Positions 24,986-36,270 of a stretch of DNA of 64,000 bases are shown piece by piece. The stretch is from Omphiscola glabra (taxonomy: Eukaryota; Mollusca; Gastropoda; Lymnaeidae): positions 30,289,815-30,353,814 of the forward strand of contig OZ024794.1 of assembly GCA_964017045.1 (NCBI GenBank), read 5' to 3'. The notes beneath the pieces are model-generated. The model was not told the DNA's origin and searched no databases. It saw only the letters and a program-made list of their open reading frames with translations. The position numbers and the translations under genes were made by a program. How positions within the stretch are numbered: the first letter of the stretch is position 1; each line of letters starts with the position of its first letter.

Positions 24986-24993
24986 CAGAAAGT

Positions 24994-25447
24994 TAACTGG
25001 TAAAGATTGTCTGCACGTAGCTTAATGACATGCTTATGTCCTCGGTAATGTCAACGTATACTGCACACCTCCTCTTTTTCTTCTCTGCAAACTCTTCTCT
25101 TCGTTCTCTTCTTTTCTAATCGCTACTTTCAATGTTGAGAGAAATGATTAAAGAATCGCTTCGGCTTAAGCTCTTTTATTTTAAGCCAATCATTCCCAAG
25201 TGCTCGGGTCGGTGTCCATGCTAAGGTTTCCTTTTGCACGTCACATGACACCAGGTTAAATTTCTCGTATAACTATTTCTTTACAGTGCAGGTGTATCGG
25301 GTCTGAATACTGGTTGGCGGAAATTTGTGCGTAAAACATTTTTTAGAAGGAATATTATTGTTCGGCGGAAATTTTTCATTTTTCTCATTTCTCCCTCGAA
25401 CATTCTCTTGAAAAAAATTATAAAAATCAATAAATCTCTATTTAACG
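24994..25447. other. intergenic DNA, no gene seen
   Basis: Unique sequence with a pyrimidine-rich part at about 25065-25120. The last ~120 bases already resemble irregular forms of the coming repeat. Confidence 0.4.
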
Positions 25448-28288
25448 AATTTCCTTTCAAACAATCTTTCTTCATCAATTTCCTTTCAAACAAGCTTTCT
25501 TCACCAATTTCCTTTCAAACAAGCTTTCTTCACCAATTTCCTTTCAAACAAGCTTTCTTCACCAATTTCCTTTCAAACAAGCTTTCTTCACCAATTTCCT
25601 TTCAAACAAGCTTTCTTCATCAATTTCCTTTCAAACAAGCTTTCTTCACCAATTTCCTTTCAAACAAGCTTTCTTCACCAATTTCCTTTCAAACAAGCTT
25701 TCTTCACCAATTTCCTTTCAAACAAGCTTTCTTCACCAATTTCCTTTCAAACAAGCTTTCTTCATCAATTTCCTTTCAAACAAGCTTTCTTCACCAATTT
25801 CCTTTCAAACAAGCTTTCTTCACCAATTTCCTTTCAAACAAGCTTTCTTCACCAATTTCCTTTCAAACAAGCTTTCTTCATCAATTTCCTTTCAAAGCTT
25901 TCTTCACCAATTTCATTTCAAACAAGCTTTCTTCACCAATTTCCTTTCAAACAAGCTTTCTTCACCAATTTCCTTTCAAACAAGCTTTCTTCACCAATTT
26001 CCTTTCAAACAAGCTTTCTTCATCAATTTCCTTTCAAACAAGCTTTCTTCACCAATTTCCTTTCAAACAAGCATTCTTCACCAATTTCCTTTCAAACAAG
26101 CTTTCTTCACCAATTTCCTTTCAAACAAGCTTTCTTCACCAATTTCCTTTCAAACAAGCTTTCTTCATCAATTTCCTTTCAAACAAGCTTTCTTCACCAA
26201 TTTCCTTTCAAACAAGCTTTCTTCACCAATTTCCTTTCAAACAAGCTTTCTTCACCAATTTCCTTTCAAACAAGCTTTCTTCATCAATTTCCTTTCAAAG
26301 CTTTCTTCACCAATTTCATTTCAAACAAGCATTCTTCACCAATTTCCTTTCAAACAAGCTTTCTTCACCAATTTCCTTTCAAACAAGCTTTCTTCATCAA
26401 TTTCCTTTCAAACAAGCTTTCTTCACCATTTCCTTTCAAACAAGCTTTCTTCACCAATTTCATTTCAAACAAGCTTCCTTCACCAATTTCCTTTCAAACA
26501 AGCTTTCTTCACCAATTTCCTTTCAAACAAGCTTTCGTCACCAATTTCCTTTCAAACAAGCTTTCTTCACCAATTTCCTTTCAAACAAGCTTTCTTCACC
26601 AATTTCCTTTCAAACAAGCTTTCTTCACCAATTTCCTTTCAAACAAGCTTTCTTCACCAATTTCCTTTCAAACAAGCTTTCTTCACCAATTTCCTTTCAA
26701 ACAAGCTTTCTTCACCAATTTCCTTTCAAACAAGCTTTCTTCACCAATTTCCTTTCAAACAAGCTTTCTTCATCAATTTCCTTCCAAAGCTTTCTTCACC
26801 AATTTCATTTCAAACAAGCTTTCTTCACCAATTTTCTTTCAAACAAGCTTTCTTCATCAATTTCCTTTCAAACAAGCTTTCTTCACCAATTTCCTTTCAA
26901 ACAAGCATTCTTCACCAATTTCCTTTCAAACAAGCTTTCTTCACCAATTTCCTTTCAAACAAGCTTTCTTCACCAATTTCCTTTCAAACAAGCTTTCTTC
27001 ATCAATTTCCTTTCAAACAAGCTTTCTTCACCAATTTCCTTTCAAACAAGCTTTCTTCACCAATTTCCTTTCAAACAAGCTTTCTTCACCAATTTCCTTT
27101 CAAACAAGCTTTCTTCATCAATTTCCTTTCAAAGCTTTCTTCACCAATTTCATTTCAAACAAGCATTCTTCACCAATTTCCTTTCAAACAAGCTTTCTTC
27201 ACCAATTTCCTTTCAAACAAGCTTTCTTCATCAATTTCCTTTCAAAGCTTTCTTCACAAATTTCATTTCAAACAAGCATTCTTCACCAATTTCCTTTCAA
27301 ACAAGCTTTCTTCACCAATTTCCTTTCAAACAAGCTTTCTTCATCAATTTCCTTTCAAACAAGCTTTCTTCACCAATTTCCTTTCAAACAAGCTTTCTTC
27401 ACCAATTTCATTTCAAACAAGCTTCCTTCACCAATTTCCTTTCAAACAAGCTTTCTTCACCAATTTCCTTTCAAACAAGCTTTCGTCAACAATTTCCTTT
27501 CAAACAAGCTTTCTTCACCAATTTCCTTTCAAACAAGCTTTCTTCACCAATTTCCTTTCAAACAAGCTTTCTTCACCAATTTCCTTTCAAACAAGCTTTC
27601 TTCACCAATTTCCTTTCAAACAAGCTTTCTTCATCAATTTCCTTTCAAAGCTTTCTTCACCAATTTCATTTCAAACAAGCTTCCTTCACCAATTTCCTTT
27701 CAAACAAGCTTTCTTCACCAATTTCCTTTCAAACAAGCTTTCTTCACCAATTTCCTTTCAAACAAGCTTTCTTCACCAATTTCCTTTCAAACAAGCTTTC
27801 TTCACCAATTTCCTTTCAAACAAGCTTTCTTCACCAATTTCCTTTCAAACAAGCTTTCTTCAACAATTTCCTTTCAAACAAGCTTTCTTCACCAATTTCC
27901 TTTCAAACAAGCTTTCTTCACCAATTTCCTTTCAAACAAGCTTTCTTCACCAATTTCCTTTCAAACAAGCTTTCTTCACAAATTTCCTTTCAAACAAGCT
28001 TTCTTCACCAATTTCCTTTCAAACAAGCTTTCTTCACCAATTTCCTTTCAAACAAGCTTTCTTCACCAATTTCCTTTCAAACAAGCTTTCTTCACCAATT
28101 TCCTTTCAAACAAGCTTTCTTCACAAATTTCCTTTCAAACAAGCTTTCTTCACCAATTTCCTTTCAAACAAGCTTTCTTCACCAATTTCCTTTCAAACAA
28201 GCTTTCTTCATCAATTTCCTTTCAAACAAGCTTTCTTCACCAATTTCCTTTCAAACAAGCTTTCTTCGCCAATTTCCTTTCAAACACA
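25448..28288. repeat. large minisatellite, 29-bp unit, nearly 100 copies
   Basis: Unit words are TTTCCTTTCAAACAAGC and TTTCTTCACCAA. Each HindIII-like AAGCTT adjoins the next unit. Point variants (TTCATCAA, AAGCATTC, TTTCATTTC, CTTCCTTC) and a 26-bp unit lacking ACA recur in blocks, showing higher-order duplication. The 29-bp period steps through all three frames and none has a stop. The whole plus strand is therefore open and gives a 1011-codon frame (25327-28362) with a 29-residue repeat. I regard that frame as a by-product of the repeat: it has no unique domain, and one unit with a single-base deletion does not close it. Confidence 0.98.
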
Positions 28289-29404
28289 TAAGCAAGTTAT
28301 TAAAGAAATGTAGGAAAAAAAGAATGATTTTGGACTCTGAAATCTTAATAGCTAAAATATAATTTTAAAAAAAAAATAAAGAACATAGAAATAACCTTGT
28401 GGTCTCATTATGTTATTGTGACAATGACTTGTCCAGTGTTCAGGGGGCAATTTTTCTTATGAATACATTTTTTATTCAATGTACCGATATTTAAAACCGT
28501 GTGTAGCATTGCACTGAGTTTTACAACGTTAACCCATTCATTCCTAATTTGTCAAGATAAATAGAGGAAAAGAACGTGATCCCTTCCATCGGGATGTCTG
28601 GATCTTCTTGATGAACTTAGATTTAAAATTTATTTTTAAAAAAAAAACAGCAACAACTCTCCAAGCACTTCATTAACACCCATGCCAGTGCAGTTTATCT
28701 TCCCTTACCTTACAAGTATCGGCTTACGGACGGTCAGTGTCCTAACTCAATGTTTAACGTAGTAGTGCTGTCCGTTTATTTGACCTCACGTTTAAAAAAA
28801 AACACCATTAGTTGCTAAATTTAAAATAAACCAAGTCGTGTTGAATTGGCAGTCTTATAAACACCTTCCACGGGAATGAGACAAGAGTTCTATTACTGAT
28901 ATTTTAGCATTTACATTTTTTGTTAATTTAAAAATTTATTTAATGAATGTCCCACCTAAAATTTCATAGTAAAATACAATAAAAATCTGCTAATAATTAT
29001 GTAATACATTTGGCGTATTTCGTAATTCAGACTAGATATCTGTGTCTGTCTCTTTGTTACATTTCAGTGGACCACCACTAGCATTTATGATTTATTGGAC
29101 TGGGGCTGGTACAGTTTTGTGCGGACTTTGTTATAGTAACTGTTTGGGACAGACTGACAGAGATTTTATGCGTCAGAAAATATCAGTATCAGTTGGTAAG
29201 GCGTCTGTATACAGAAACGTGCGAACGGGGGCTAAGTGGGGGGGGGGTGTAGGCATCATTGGTGCTGTATTCACAGGGCGCCAAAATCGTCATTTTTTTT
29301 AAATTGAAAAATTGTGTCTTAATATATACTATTTGGGTAGAAGCCGACCAAAACCAGGCTCTCCCCCTGGGCGCAGCTTTTGTCTGTCAAGGTCCTGGTG
29401 GAAC
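28289..29404. other. intergenic DNA, no gene seen
   Basis: Unique AT-rich sequence. Two small overlapping open frames at 29042-29477 lack recognisable similarity; the first reads through a G run at about 29238-29246. Confidence 0.45.
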
Positions 29405-29655
29405 CATTCGAGGTGCCTGCTATTTAAGACATTCGAGGTGCCTGATATTTAAGACATTCGAGGTGTCTGATATTTAAGACATTCGAGGTGCCTGATATCT
29501 AAGACATTCGAGGTGTCTGATATTTTAGACATTCGAGGTGCCTGATATTTAAGACATTCGAGGTGCCTGATATCTAAGACATTCTAGGTGCCTGCTATTT
29601 AAGGCATTCGAGGTGCCTGATATTTAAGACATCCGAGGTGCCTGATATTTAGACA
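29405..29655. repeat. minisatellite, 25-bp unit, ~10 copies
   Basis: Units share ACATTCGAGGTGCCTGATA and TTTAAG. Variants include TCTAAG and GTGTCTGATA, the latter recurring every second or third unit. Confidence 0.95.
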
Positions 29656-30594
29656 TGTATATTAAAATAATTATAAATGAACTCCCCAAAAAATGACTTT
29701 TTGATGACTTATAGTCACGCGATCGGTTTAAAAGAGATTAGACAGTCAACGGATTGTAGTGACAGTAATTAAGATTTAGTCAAAATGGGAGAGACGCAGA
29801 CACGGCATAATGTACTTTGATTGATGTTGTCATATTACATAATAATAAACGTTAATGAGATAGTTTTTTTTCCTCTCTCTCTCTTTTTTTTCCGTAGCCT
29901 TCAGTTGACAATGTATTACATTGTTCTTCATTCGTCTGCCTAACACAAGGGTTCTCAAACTAATTCACTTTATAGAGGGGCCGTGGGGCACTAATCACAA
30001 CTGGAAACGGTTTAAGATAGGCTCACCTCTTCTACACACTCACCACTTTTAATGTCATGCACAACAACGCCATTGTAATTTAAATTTCATACAATCATTG
30101 TAAAGTAAGGACTAGAATAACTTTACCTAACATTCTACTATATAATAAATCTGCTCCCAGATTGACATTCAATATATATATATACGGTGCTAATGAGGCT
30201 GAAAAAAATCACCGCCTATGGCTCTTACATTCAGAGGGCGCATATAATGTAATTCATCATTCTAAAATATCTGTACATTAATTTATACTGTTTTATTTTA
30301 GAAGAGAGCGCCCTTAAATCGGTCATCGGGGATGGTTTTTCTTACAACGGTTGTAAGAATCCATGGAGGATATAAATATGCAATAGGCACACAATAAAAC
30401 GACTCTTTCAACATTATTTTTACATGGTCATATTCCCTTCGTTAGGACATCCTTACATAACAACAACCAGAAAGATGACACTCGCACATAGGCTCATCCA
30501 CACAATATTATTTATGATTTACTACTTTGTGTGTTTGGGCCTGATCATTTCATTTCACTCGTCACTTATCTCGTCATTTGTGTTATCTGCCCAG
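29656..30594. other. non-coding, possibly intronic sequence before the candidate exon
   Basis: CAAGGGTTCTCAAACT at 29946-29961 looks like the left end of another hAT element, but I find no matching right end. The remainder is unique AT-rich DNA. The last ~40 bases become pyrimidine-rich and lead into the splice acceptor. Confidence 0.4.
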
Positions 30595-30697
30595 GAGCCG
30601 TCGGTGTTCTCTGAGCGGGGGGCCACCCGCAGCAGGATGAGTCTTCGGCGAAACGAAAAGGTGAAGAACAGGGGCAGCTACTCGGCCGAGCAGAATG
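30595..30697 (+). CDS. candidate internal coding exon (host gene, unknown)
   Basis: The exon is bounded by a good acceptor (a pyrimidine-rich tract ending TTATCTGCCCAG at 30594) and a good donor (GTGAGT at 30698). It is 103 bp and only one frame is open, reading 34 codons that begin EPSVFSERGATRSRMSL and end RGSYSAEQN, with one base left over for the next codon. The other two plus frames contain stops. GC content is far above the AT-rich flanks. The product is basic and serine/arginine-rich, suggesting a disordered, possibly phosphorylated segment. I do not recognise the protein. This is the best-supported host coding sequence in the window, but it rests only on splice sites, frame and composition. 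Confidence 0.5.
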
Positions 30698-31689
30698 GTG
30701 AGTTGACAATGTTATTTTTACATCCCTTGCCCTTCCACAAGACGACTCGTCATTATGCTGCCCATTAAGCGGCAGAGAAAAATCCAATACGGCCTGTTTT
30801 ATGTTTAATTTATTTTCTTGGTTTGCGAAATGAATGTGCCATTATTTTAAAGGTTTATGTAAAACTTGAAAATGCGTCAAGTGAAAGGTGCTTCATAACC
30901 CCAAAGCTCAGCAATGGAGTCGGTTACGTAGTGGCGTAACTAGGGTTAGTGCCACCAGCCGCGGGATAAGATTTTTCCCACCATCCCCCCACCAAACACA
31001 CACTCACACACACTTTTTTTTCTCCACACGAAGAAAATTTCAATCGACAGAAAAGGCCTGCTTCCATTTTTTAAATTAAAAAAAACAATTAAAAACATTA
31101 TGCACGTGTTTTTCTGGATTACAATAGGTTTAATGCACACAAAATTAAATATCTTCATTTTAAAATAAAAATCATAGTATGCAACCGACATATATATTTT
31201 GCTTAATTCCTTGTAATTGCCTAATATTTCGTCGCAAAAGTTATACATTTCTTAAGTCAATTTCTGCAGCTTTCCAAAACATCGATTTACTTTGCCTTTA
31301 TCTCCCTTTGCCAGATCTAGTGCCTTTGATTAGCTATGCACGGTTGTCGGAAACTGTATTTTTTGTTTTAAAAAAAAAATTAAAAAATCTCACAAAATGT
31401 TTATATCAAATGAATTCAAATCTTTCTTGGTCGATATCGATCTATCTATATTTTGTTAAAATCTTTAGTTTAATTGTTATCTTATAATATTTTTACTATC
31501 GATAAATAATAATTAATTATAACTACTTTTTCGGTCGACGCGCTATTTAATGTGTATTTAAATTCAAAGACGTTGTAAATAAAAAGTGACAATGAAGACC
31601 CTGTCAATCATTGTCACAGTCCAAGGACATCCTAAAGGTATGGTCATGCGGGGGTTTTGATTTTTACCCAGTCTCTAATTACTCACCAA
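30698..31689. other. possibly intronic DNA with a transposon-end-like word
   Basis: AGTGGCGTAACTAGGGTTAG at about 30929 matches the start of the candidate miniature element at 51592 and the inverse of a word near 43610-43632. It probably marks a fragment of that repeat family. The rest is AT-rich with homopolymers and no supported gene. Confidence 0.4.
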
Positions 31690-31825
31690 ACCCACGAGGA
31701 TGCATTTTCTTTTACAACATGTGCAACCTCTTTTCAATTTAAGGTTTCTTACAATATGTGCAACCTCTTTTCAACTTAAGAAGCTTTCTTACAACATGTG
31801 CAACCTCTTTTCAACTTAAGCAGGT
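31690..31825. repeat. short tandem repeat, ~38-bp unit, three copies
   Basis: Three copies of a unit containing TTTCTTACAACATGTGCAAC and CTCTTTTCAACTTAAG. Confidence 0.88.
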
Positions 31826-32934
31826 TTCTTTGATTCAGGTTGGATTTATTTATCAATATGTCACTAATGTATTGTACTCACTTTGTACTTGCTTATGAAG
31901 CAACATTTATCTATTGCTGTCAAGGCGGCGATGTCATTTGGCGTTCTGGATAACCTGAAATATGTTTACATGCATAATATGTCTCTAGCCAATTCGTTAT
32001 GTTACAAATCTCTCCACCACCCCCCCCCCACCACCAATGTTTTTGTGTCGCCACTGGCCAAACGTATTTTTAAAATTGTCGTCATAATTATTCTTCTTCT
32101 CTTACCAGAATGTCACGACCAGATACACAAAGTATGTTTTTTGTGTATCCAAATCGCACTGTCGTTGAGAAAATGCACCGCCGCCCACACAATTTTATAC
32201 CGAAAACATTTATTTTTTGGGTGGGGGGTGCACATTGTAACCCCCCCCCCCCCCAAAAAAAAACCAAAAAACAAAAAAAAAACCTACTATGTGATTATTT
32301 TATAATTTTAGATATGACTTCATGCTTATCTGTTTAAACATATCATGCATGCTTCCCATGGTTTTGTTCAACGGGAAATGCCCGTTCCACAGAGTGTGGT
32401 ATCAGAGAGCTGTCATTGAACGATCAAACCTAATGACTAACTGCTCGAGATCAGTCTTATCAGCTCAGCGATTTGCGGACGTCTTGTGCTTCTGTGTCAT
32501 TGTTTAAAAAGGGGGGATATTTATGTTTCATTATCCGTGATCCAAGCCCGAATTTGTGGATATTTAGTTGTAATATATTTACAACAACCCGTTCTTTAAA
32601 AAAATAAATAATTAAATCAGTGATTCTAAAACCATGGCATCGTTTGTACTAGTGGTTTATCGCATTGTGGTACAAAGGGATAAAACTATTTGGGATTGTC
32701 CATGATATAATAATTATCAAGTACTTATTTTTAATACACATTTTTATTTTGAAAATCATACTTTTTTCTTTCGTGAAAAATATGTTCATTTATTGGAATC
32801 TCATTAACAACTATCTAAAAACGTGATCGAATTGGCGCCTGATTGTTTTTCTATGATGGCTTTCCTCAAACATTAACTAAAGTTACTGTTATGAACAGAA
32901 ATGACGCTATATTTAATCTAATCGAATCTACTTA
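31826..32934. other. intergenic or intronic DNA, no gene seen
   Basis: Contains C-rich runs near 32022 and 32235, followed by A-rich tracts. CAGTGATTCTAAAACCATGG at about 32620 resembles a hAT left end but has no partner. No gene is supported. Confidence 0.4.
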
Positions 32935-33335
32935 AGAAAATCAGCAAACTATCGCGCCGAAGCTTGTGAAGTCTTCCTCAGCGCACCCCGCCACTCCCAG
33001 CCGGCCTTCAACCACTCCCCCGCAGTGGTCTTTGTTCCAGTAAGGCCGCGAAGCGGCACGTTATGGGCATTTTGCCCCTGAGACAGCCACACCCGCCCTT
33101 TTCACTTGATGGACTATGCAAATGAGGCGGCATCAAGGGAATGAACACCTGGCCGGCGGTGCGCTGCTCGCTCAGCAACCGGGCCGGACTTTCTTGGGCT
33201 GGGATGGAAAATAATTTACGTCTCTAATTCCCCGGGTAGCGTTTCAGAGGGTTTATCGACGTGCCGTTTATGAGACGGACACGCCGATTAGATCCCCCCC
33301 CCCCCACAACGGGGCGACCGGGGGGGGGGGGACAC
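32935..33335. other. GC-rich block, possible regulatory or exonic DNA
   Basis: About 400 bp clearly richer in GC and CpG than its surroundings, not tandemly repeated and not resembling a transposon I know. It includes an octamer-like ATGCAAAT at about 33116-33123. Each strand has stops in all long frames, so a large exon is unlikely. It could be a promoter, enhancer or non-coding exon. It ends in two runs of about 12 C and 12 G. Confidence 0.35.
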
Positions 33336-33924
33336 TATATCTGACAGTTATATTTGATGAGTTTCGCATCTTTTTGAGCGGATTGTTTCATATTGGTTTC
33401 GTGACATTCAAGTAATAGAGAAATGTTACATCTGGTTGATTTATGTTAAGCTAGAAATAAAATTTAAACGTTTGGTGTGAAAATACTTTGATATTTGTTT
33501 CATGGGAAAACTCTTTTCTTATTCTAAGTGAGCTTCTTTCTCAGCGGACTTTCTCCGTGCGTGTATGCCGGTCATAATTTATGACGCGCTGCACGGCATC
33601 CGACTCTGTATTTGAAAAAAAAAAAACAAACCTCTCGGGCAGCAACTGAATGTCACACTGGCCGTGAAATAGAAACTGTGGCTAGAGCCCATGGAAATTT
33701 CGATTTAAAAAAAAAAAAAAATGTGTTTTATCCTGCCATTGATGAACCGCGAACAGCCAGTAGCTCGGCAAATTTTAAGGTTAGACGCTCGCGTGCTGTT
33801 CATGATTACACAGTCGGGATCTCGTGCTTACAGCGGACAGCAAGATGATTGCTTTTCTCCAAAGAAACAAACATAAGAGTAATTGTGAAAAAACGGCCTC
33901 ATGACCCGTTTGGGTGCAGATAAT
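33336..33924. other. intergenic DNA, no gene seen
   Basis: AT-rich sequence with A-runs near 33615 and 33705. No gene is supported. Confidence 0.4.
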
Positions 33925-34612
33925 TTTTTGTGAGACCCGTCGACTGATATCTAAAGTCATTGAAAAACTAGTTACACAAGACATTTTTGTTTATATAAAC
34001 GACCAGTCTCTTGTCGGTCCTAATCAGTCGGCCTCTAGACCTTTCCATAGCACTGAGACAGCTCTCTTGAGAGTCACCAATGGTCTCTTGCTCGCATTGG
34101 ACAACGGTGATGTCTCCATCCTGATCCTCTTAAACCTCGGTGCGGCCTTTGACACTGCTGACCATGAAACCCTTTACAAAAACCTTGAAAATTACTTTGG
34201 AATTTTTCTTTCAGTTTTGGCTTGGTTTAGGTCCTACCTCTCCAATAGAACAAAGATGGTCGCTGTCGGTGGCTGTCTCTCCGGCAGTGCTGACTTGGTG
34301 TACGGAGTGTCACAGGGGTCCGTTTTGGGCCCGGTTCTATTCACAATGTATACCAGGCCACCGCTCCTCTTGCTCGGGAGGCATGCTGTCGTGGAGAGCC
34401 AGTCATTCGCGGATGACACGCAGCTATACAAGCATACACATCCCTCTCTTGTCGATTCTGCTGTCCGGACTTTGCGGGAGAGCATCGGTGATGTCAAGTC
34501 ACGGATGACACTCGGCAAGTTGAAGCTTAACGATGACAAAACGGTAGCACTACTTATTCACGATCAAAAAAATCTTGCTCTAAATACGCTCTCCCCACCT
34601 CATGTCAAGTAG
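33914..34612 (+). pseudogene. LINE reverse transcriptase fragment
   Basis: Open for 232 codons. Fingers/palm motifs are in order: FHSTETALLRV (residues ~44-54), ILILLNLGAAFDTADHE (~70-86, containing the first catalytic Asp), WFRSYLSNRT (~103-112), GVSQGSVLGPVLFTMYT (~130-146) and the catalytic FADDTQLYKH (~165-174). Next is the thumb-side KLKLNDDKT (~202-210). The first ATG is not the element's start; the frame is a 5'-truncated remnant. The GVSQ and LLNLGA forms differ slightly from the usual GVPQ and LLDLSA, suggesting decay. Downstream the frame breaks, although later pieces (LDHCNSLLSG, PLLHS) are recognisable. Confidence 0.9.
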
Positions 34613-35736
34613 GTAACCTGGATACATAGATTACATCATCCGCTAGGAATCTCGGTTAAATTCTGTCTAACAACATCTGTTTATAATCACATCTCTCACA
34701 TTTGTCGCTCTGCGTACAGCGCTATCCGTCAGATCAGCTCCATCCGCCACACATCACAGTTAGCGCAACAAAAAGCGTATAGTCTACGCTCTTGTTCTCT
34801 CTCGTCTTGACCATTGCAACTCTCTTCTGTCAGGTTCACCCAAAACACTTCTTAGAAAAATTACAGAAGGTTTAAAACTCAGCTGCTAGGCTAGTTCTAA
34901 AGGCAATAAACGTGATCACGTCACACCACTACTTCATTCACGTCACACCACTACTTCATTCACGTCACACCACTACTTCATTCACGTCACACCACTACTT
35001 CATTCACGTCACACCACTACTTCATTCACGTCACACCACTACTTCATTCACTTCACACCACTACTTCATTCACGTCACACCACTACTTCATTCACGTCAC
35101 ACCACTACTTCATTCACTTCACACCACTACTTCATTCACGTCACACCACTACTTCATTCACGTCACACCACTACTTCATTCACTTCACACCACTACTTCA
35201 TTCACTTCATTGGCTACCTGTACAAGCACGGATTGACTACAAGCTTTCTGTTCTCTGCCAAATCTTTTTCTCAAATTTATGCTCTTTCTATCTAACCGAA
35301 CTTGTTTCTGTCTATTCCCCTCTTCGACAGCTTTCTGTCCCCAAGACTCGCACAAAAACATACGATGAACGATCGTTCTCTTTCTTTGCCCCAAAATAAT
35401 GGAATTCTCTTCCACTACACATCCGCAATATACCGACCATCACATCCTTCAAAACTGCACTCAAAACACATCTCTTTAAACTCTACTATCCGGACTCATT
35501 CCCACCTCTGACCGATAAACGATGCTGCTGTGTGCCGTCCATGGCTTGACATGTAAATAGTTATGGAATGTGTGGCGTGAAAATACATTTGTCTTTTATT
35601 TATTTAATTAATGTATGTTAATTTTTACATTTATGATTATGTTTCTTAAACTGTATGTACAGCGTGGTGATTCCAGCCTTAGGATTGGGTATAACGCTAT
35701 ATAAAACTACTACTACTAATAATAATATTAATAATA
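33925..35736 (+). mobile_element. 5'-truncated CR1/L2-like LINE, copy B, with reverse transcriptase
   Basis: A non-LTR retrotransposon truncated within ORF2. It starts around the SKVIEKLV motif of the reverse transcriptase and runs through the palm domain, the C-terminal region and a 3' UTR. It ends in ACTACTACTAATAATAATA (35707-35736). The 3' part is shared with the copies at 4392-5242 and 42536-43032. The coding part is interrupted after about 34612. A 22-bp array has expanded inside it at 34917-35213. The family assignment rests on the order of motifs (STETALLRV, LLNLGAAFDT, GVSQGSVLGPVLF, FADDTQLY). Confidence 0.93.
34917..35213 (+). repeat. 22-bp minisatellite born inside LINE ORF2
   Basis: About 13 copies of CACGTCACACCACTACTTCA plus TT. 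In LINE copy A (minus strand, around 4945-4975) this position holds a single ACACCACTACTTCATT, followed at once by CACTTCATTGGCTCCCTG. The array therefore arose by expansion of a 22-bp piece of the element. The variant CACTTCACACC recurs every few units. Confidence 0.95.
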
Positions 35737-35879
35737 TCGAAGTCGTGTCACGATGCATCTACTGTGAAGTTGAAACTTACTAACAACCGAACAAATGTAT
35801 TTTAATACTTTTTAAAAAAATATTTACACTGTGGACACCACGTATTGGACCGTGGCTGCAAGTCGGTAACAAAATCCGT

Positions 35880-36270
35880 TCGGCTGCAGATATATAGACA
35901 TCTTCTCTAGTAGTTTTTTTCAACACGAGGTTCTCCATAAATCCGTCCGGTTGCAGATGTAAAGAAATCGTCTCTAGTAGTTTTTTCAACACGAGGTTCT
36001 CCATAAATCCGTCCGGCTGCAGATGTAAAGACATCTTCTCCAGTAGTTTTTTCAACTCGAGGTTCTCCATAAATCCGTCCGGCTGCAGATGTAAAGACAT
36101 CTTCTCTAGTAGTTTTTTCAACACGAGGTTCTCCATAAATCCGTCCGGTTGCAGATGTAAAGAAATAGTCTCTAGTAGTTTTTTCAACATGAGGTTCTCC
36201 ATAAATCCGTCCGGCTGCAGATGTAAAGACATCTTCTTCAGTAGTTTTTTCAACTCGAGGTTCTCCATAA
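35880..36270 (-). repeat. 66-bp tandem repeat, ~6 copies, open on the minus strand
   Basis: Each unit contains the words TCCATAAATCCGTCCGGC and GCAGATGTAAAGA. The period is a multiple of three, so the minus strand is open for 176 codons (35780-36310) with a 22-residue repeat reading ENLELKKLLEKMSLHLQPDG. It is predicted amphipathic. Unit differences change residues (E/V/M, KM/TI) as often as not, and nothing unique or domain-like flanks the repeat. A gene is therefore possible but not supported. Confidence 0.9.

Noticed and set aside
25327..28362. 1011-codon open frame as a giant repeat protein gene
   Set aside because: It is the translation of a 29-bp minisatellite whose three frames are all open. 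There is no unique domain, and it tolerates frame changes.
29946..29961. hAT-like left end CAAGGGTTCTCAAACT
   Set aside because: No matching right end or target duplication found downstream.
32620..32640. hAT-like left end CAGTGATTCTAAAACC
   Set aside because: No partner end within several hundred bases.
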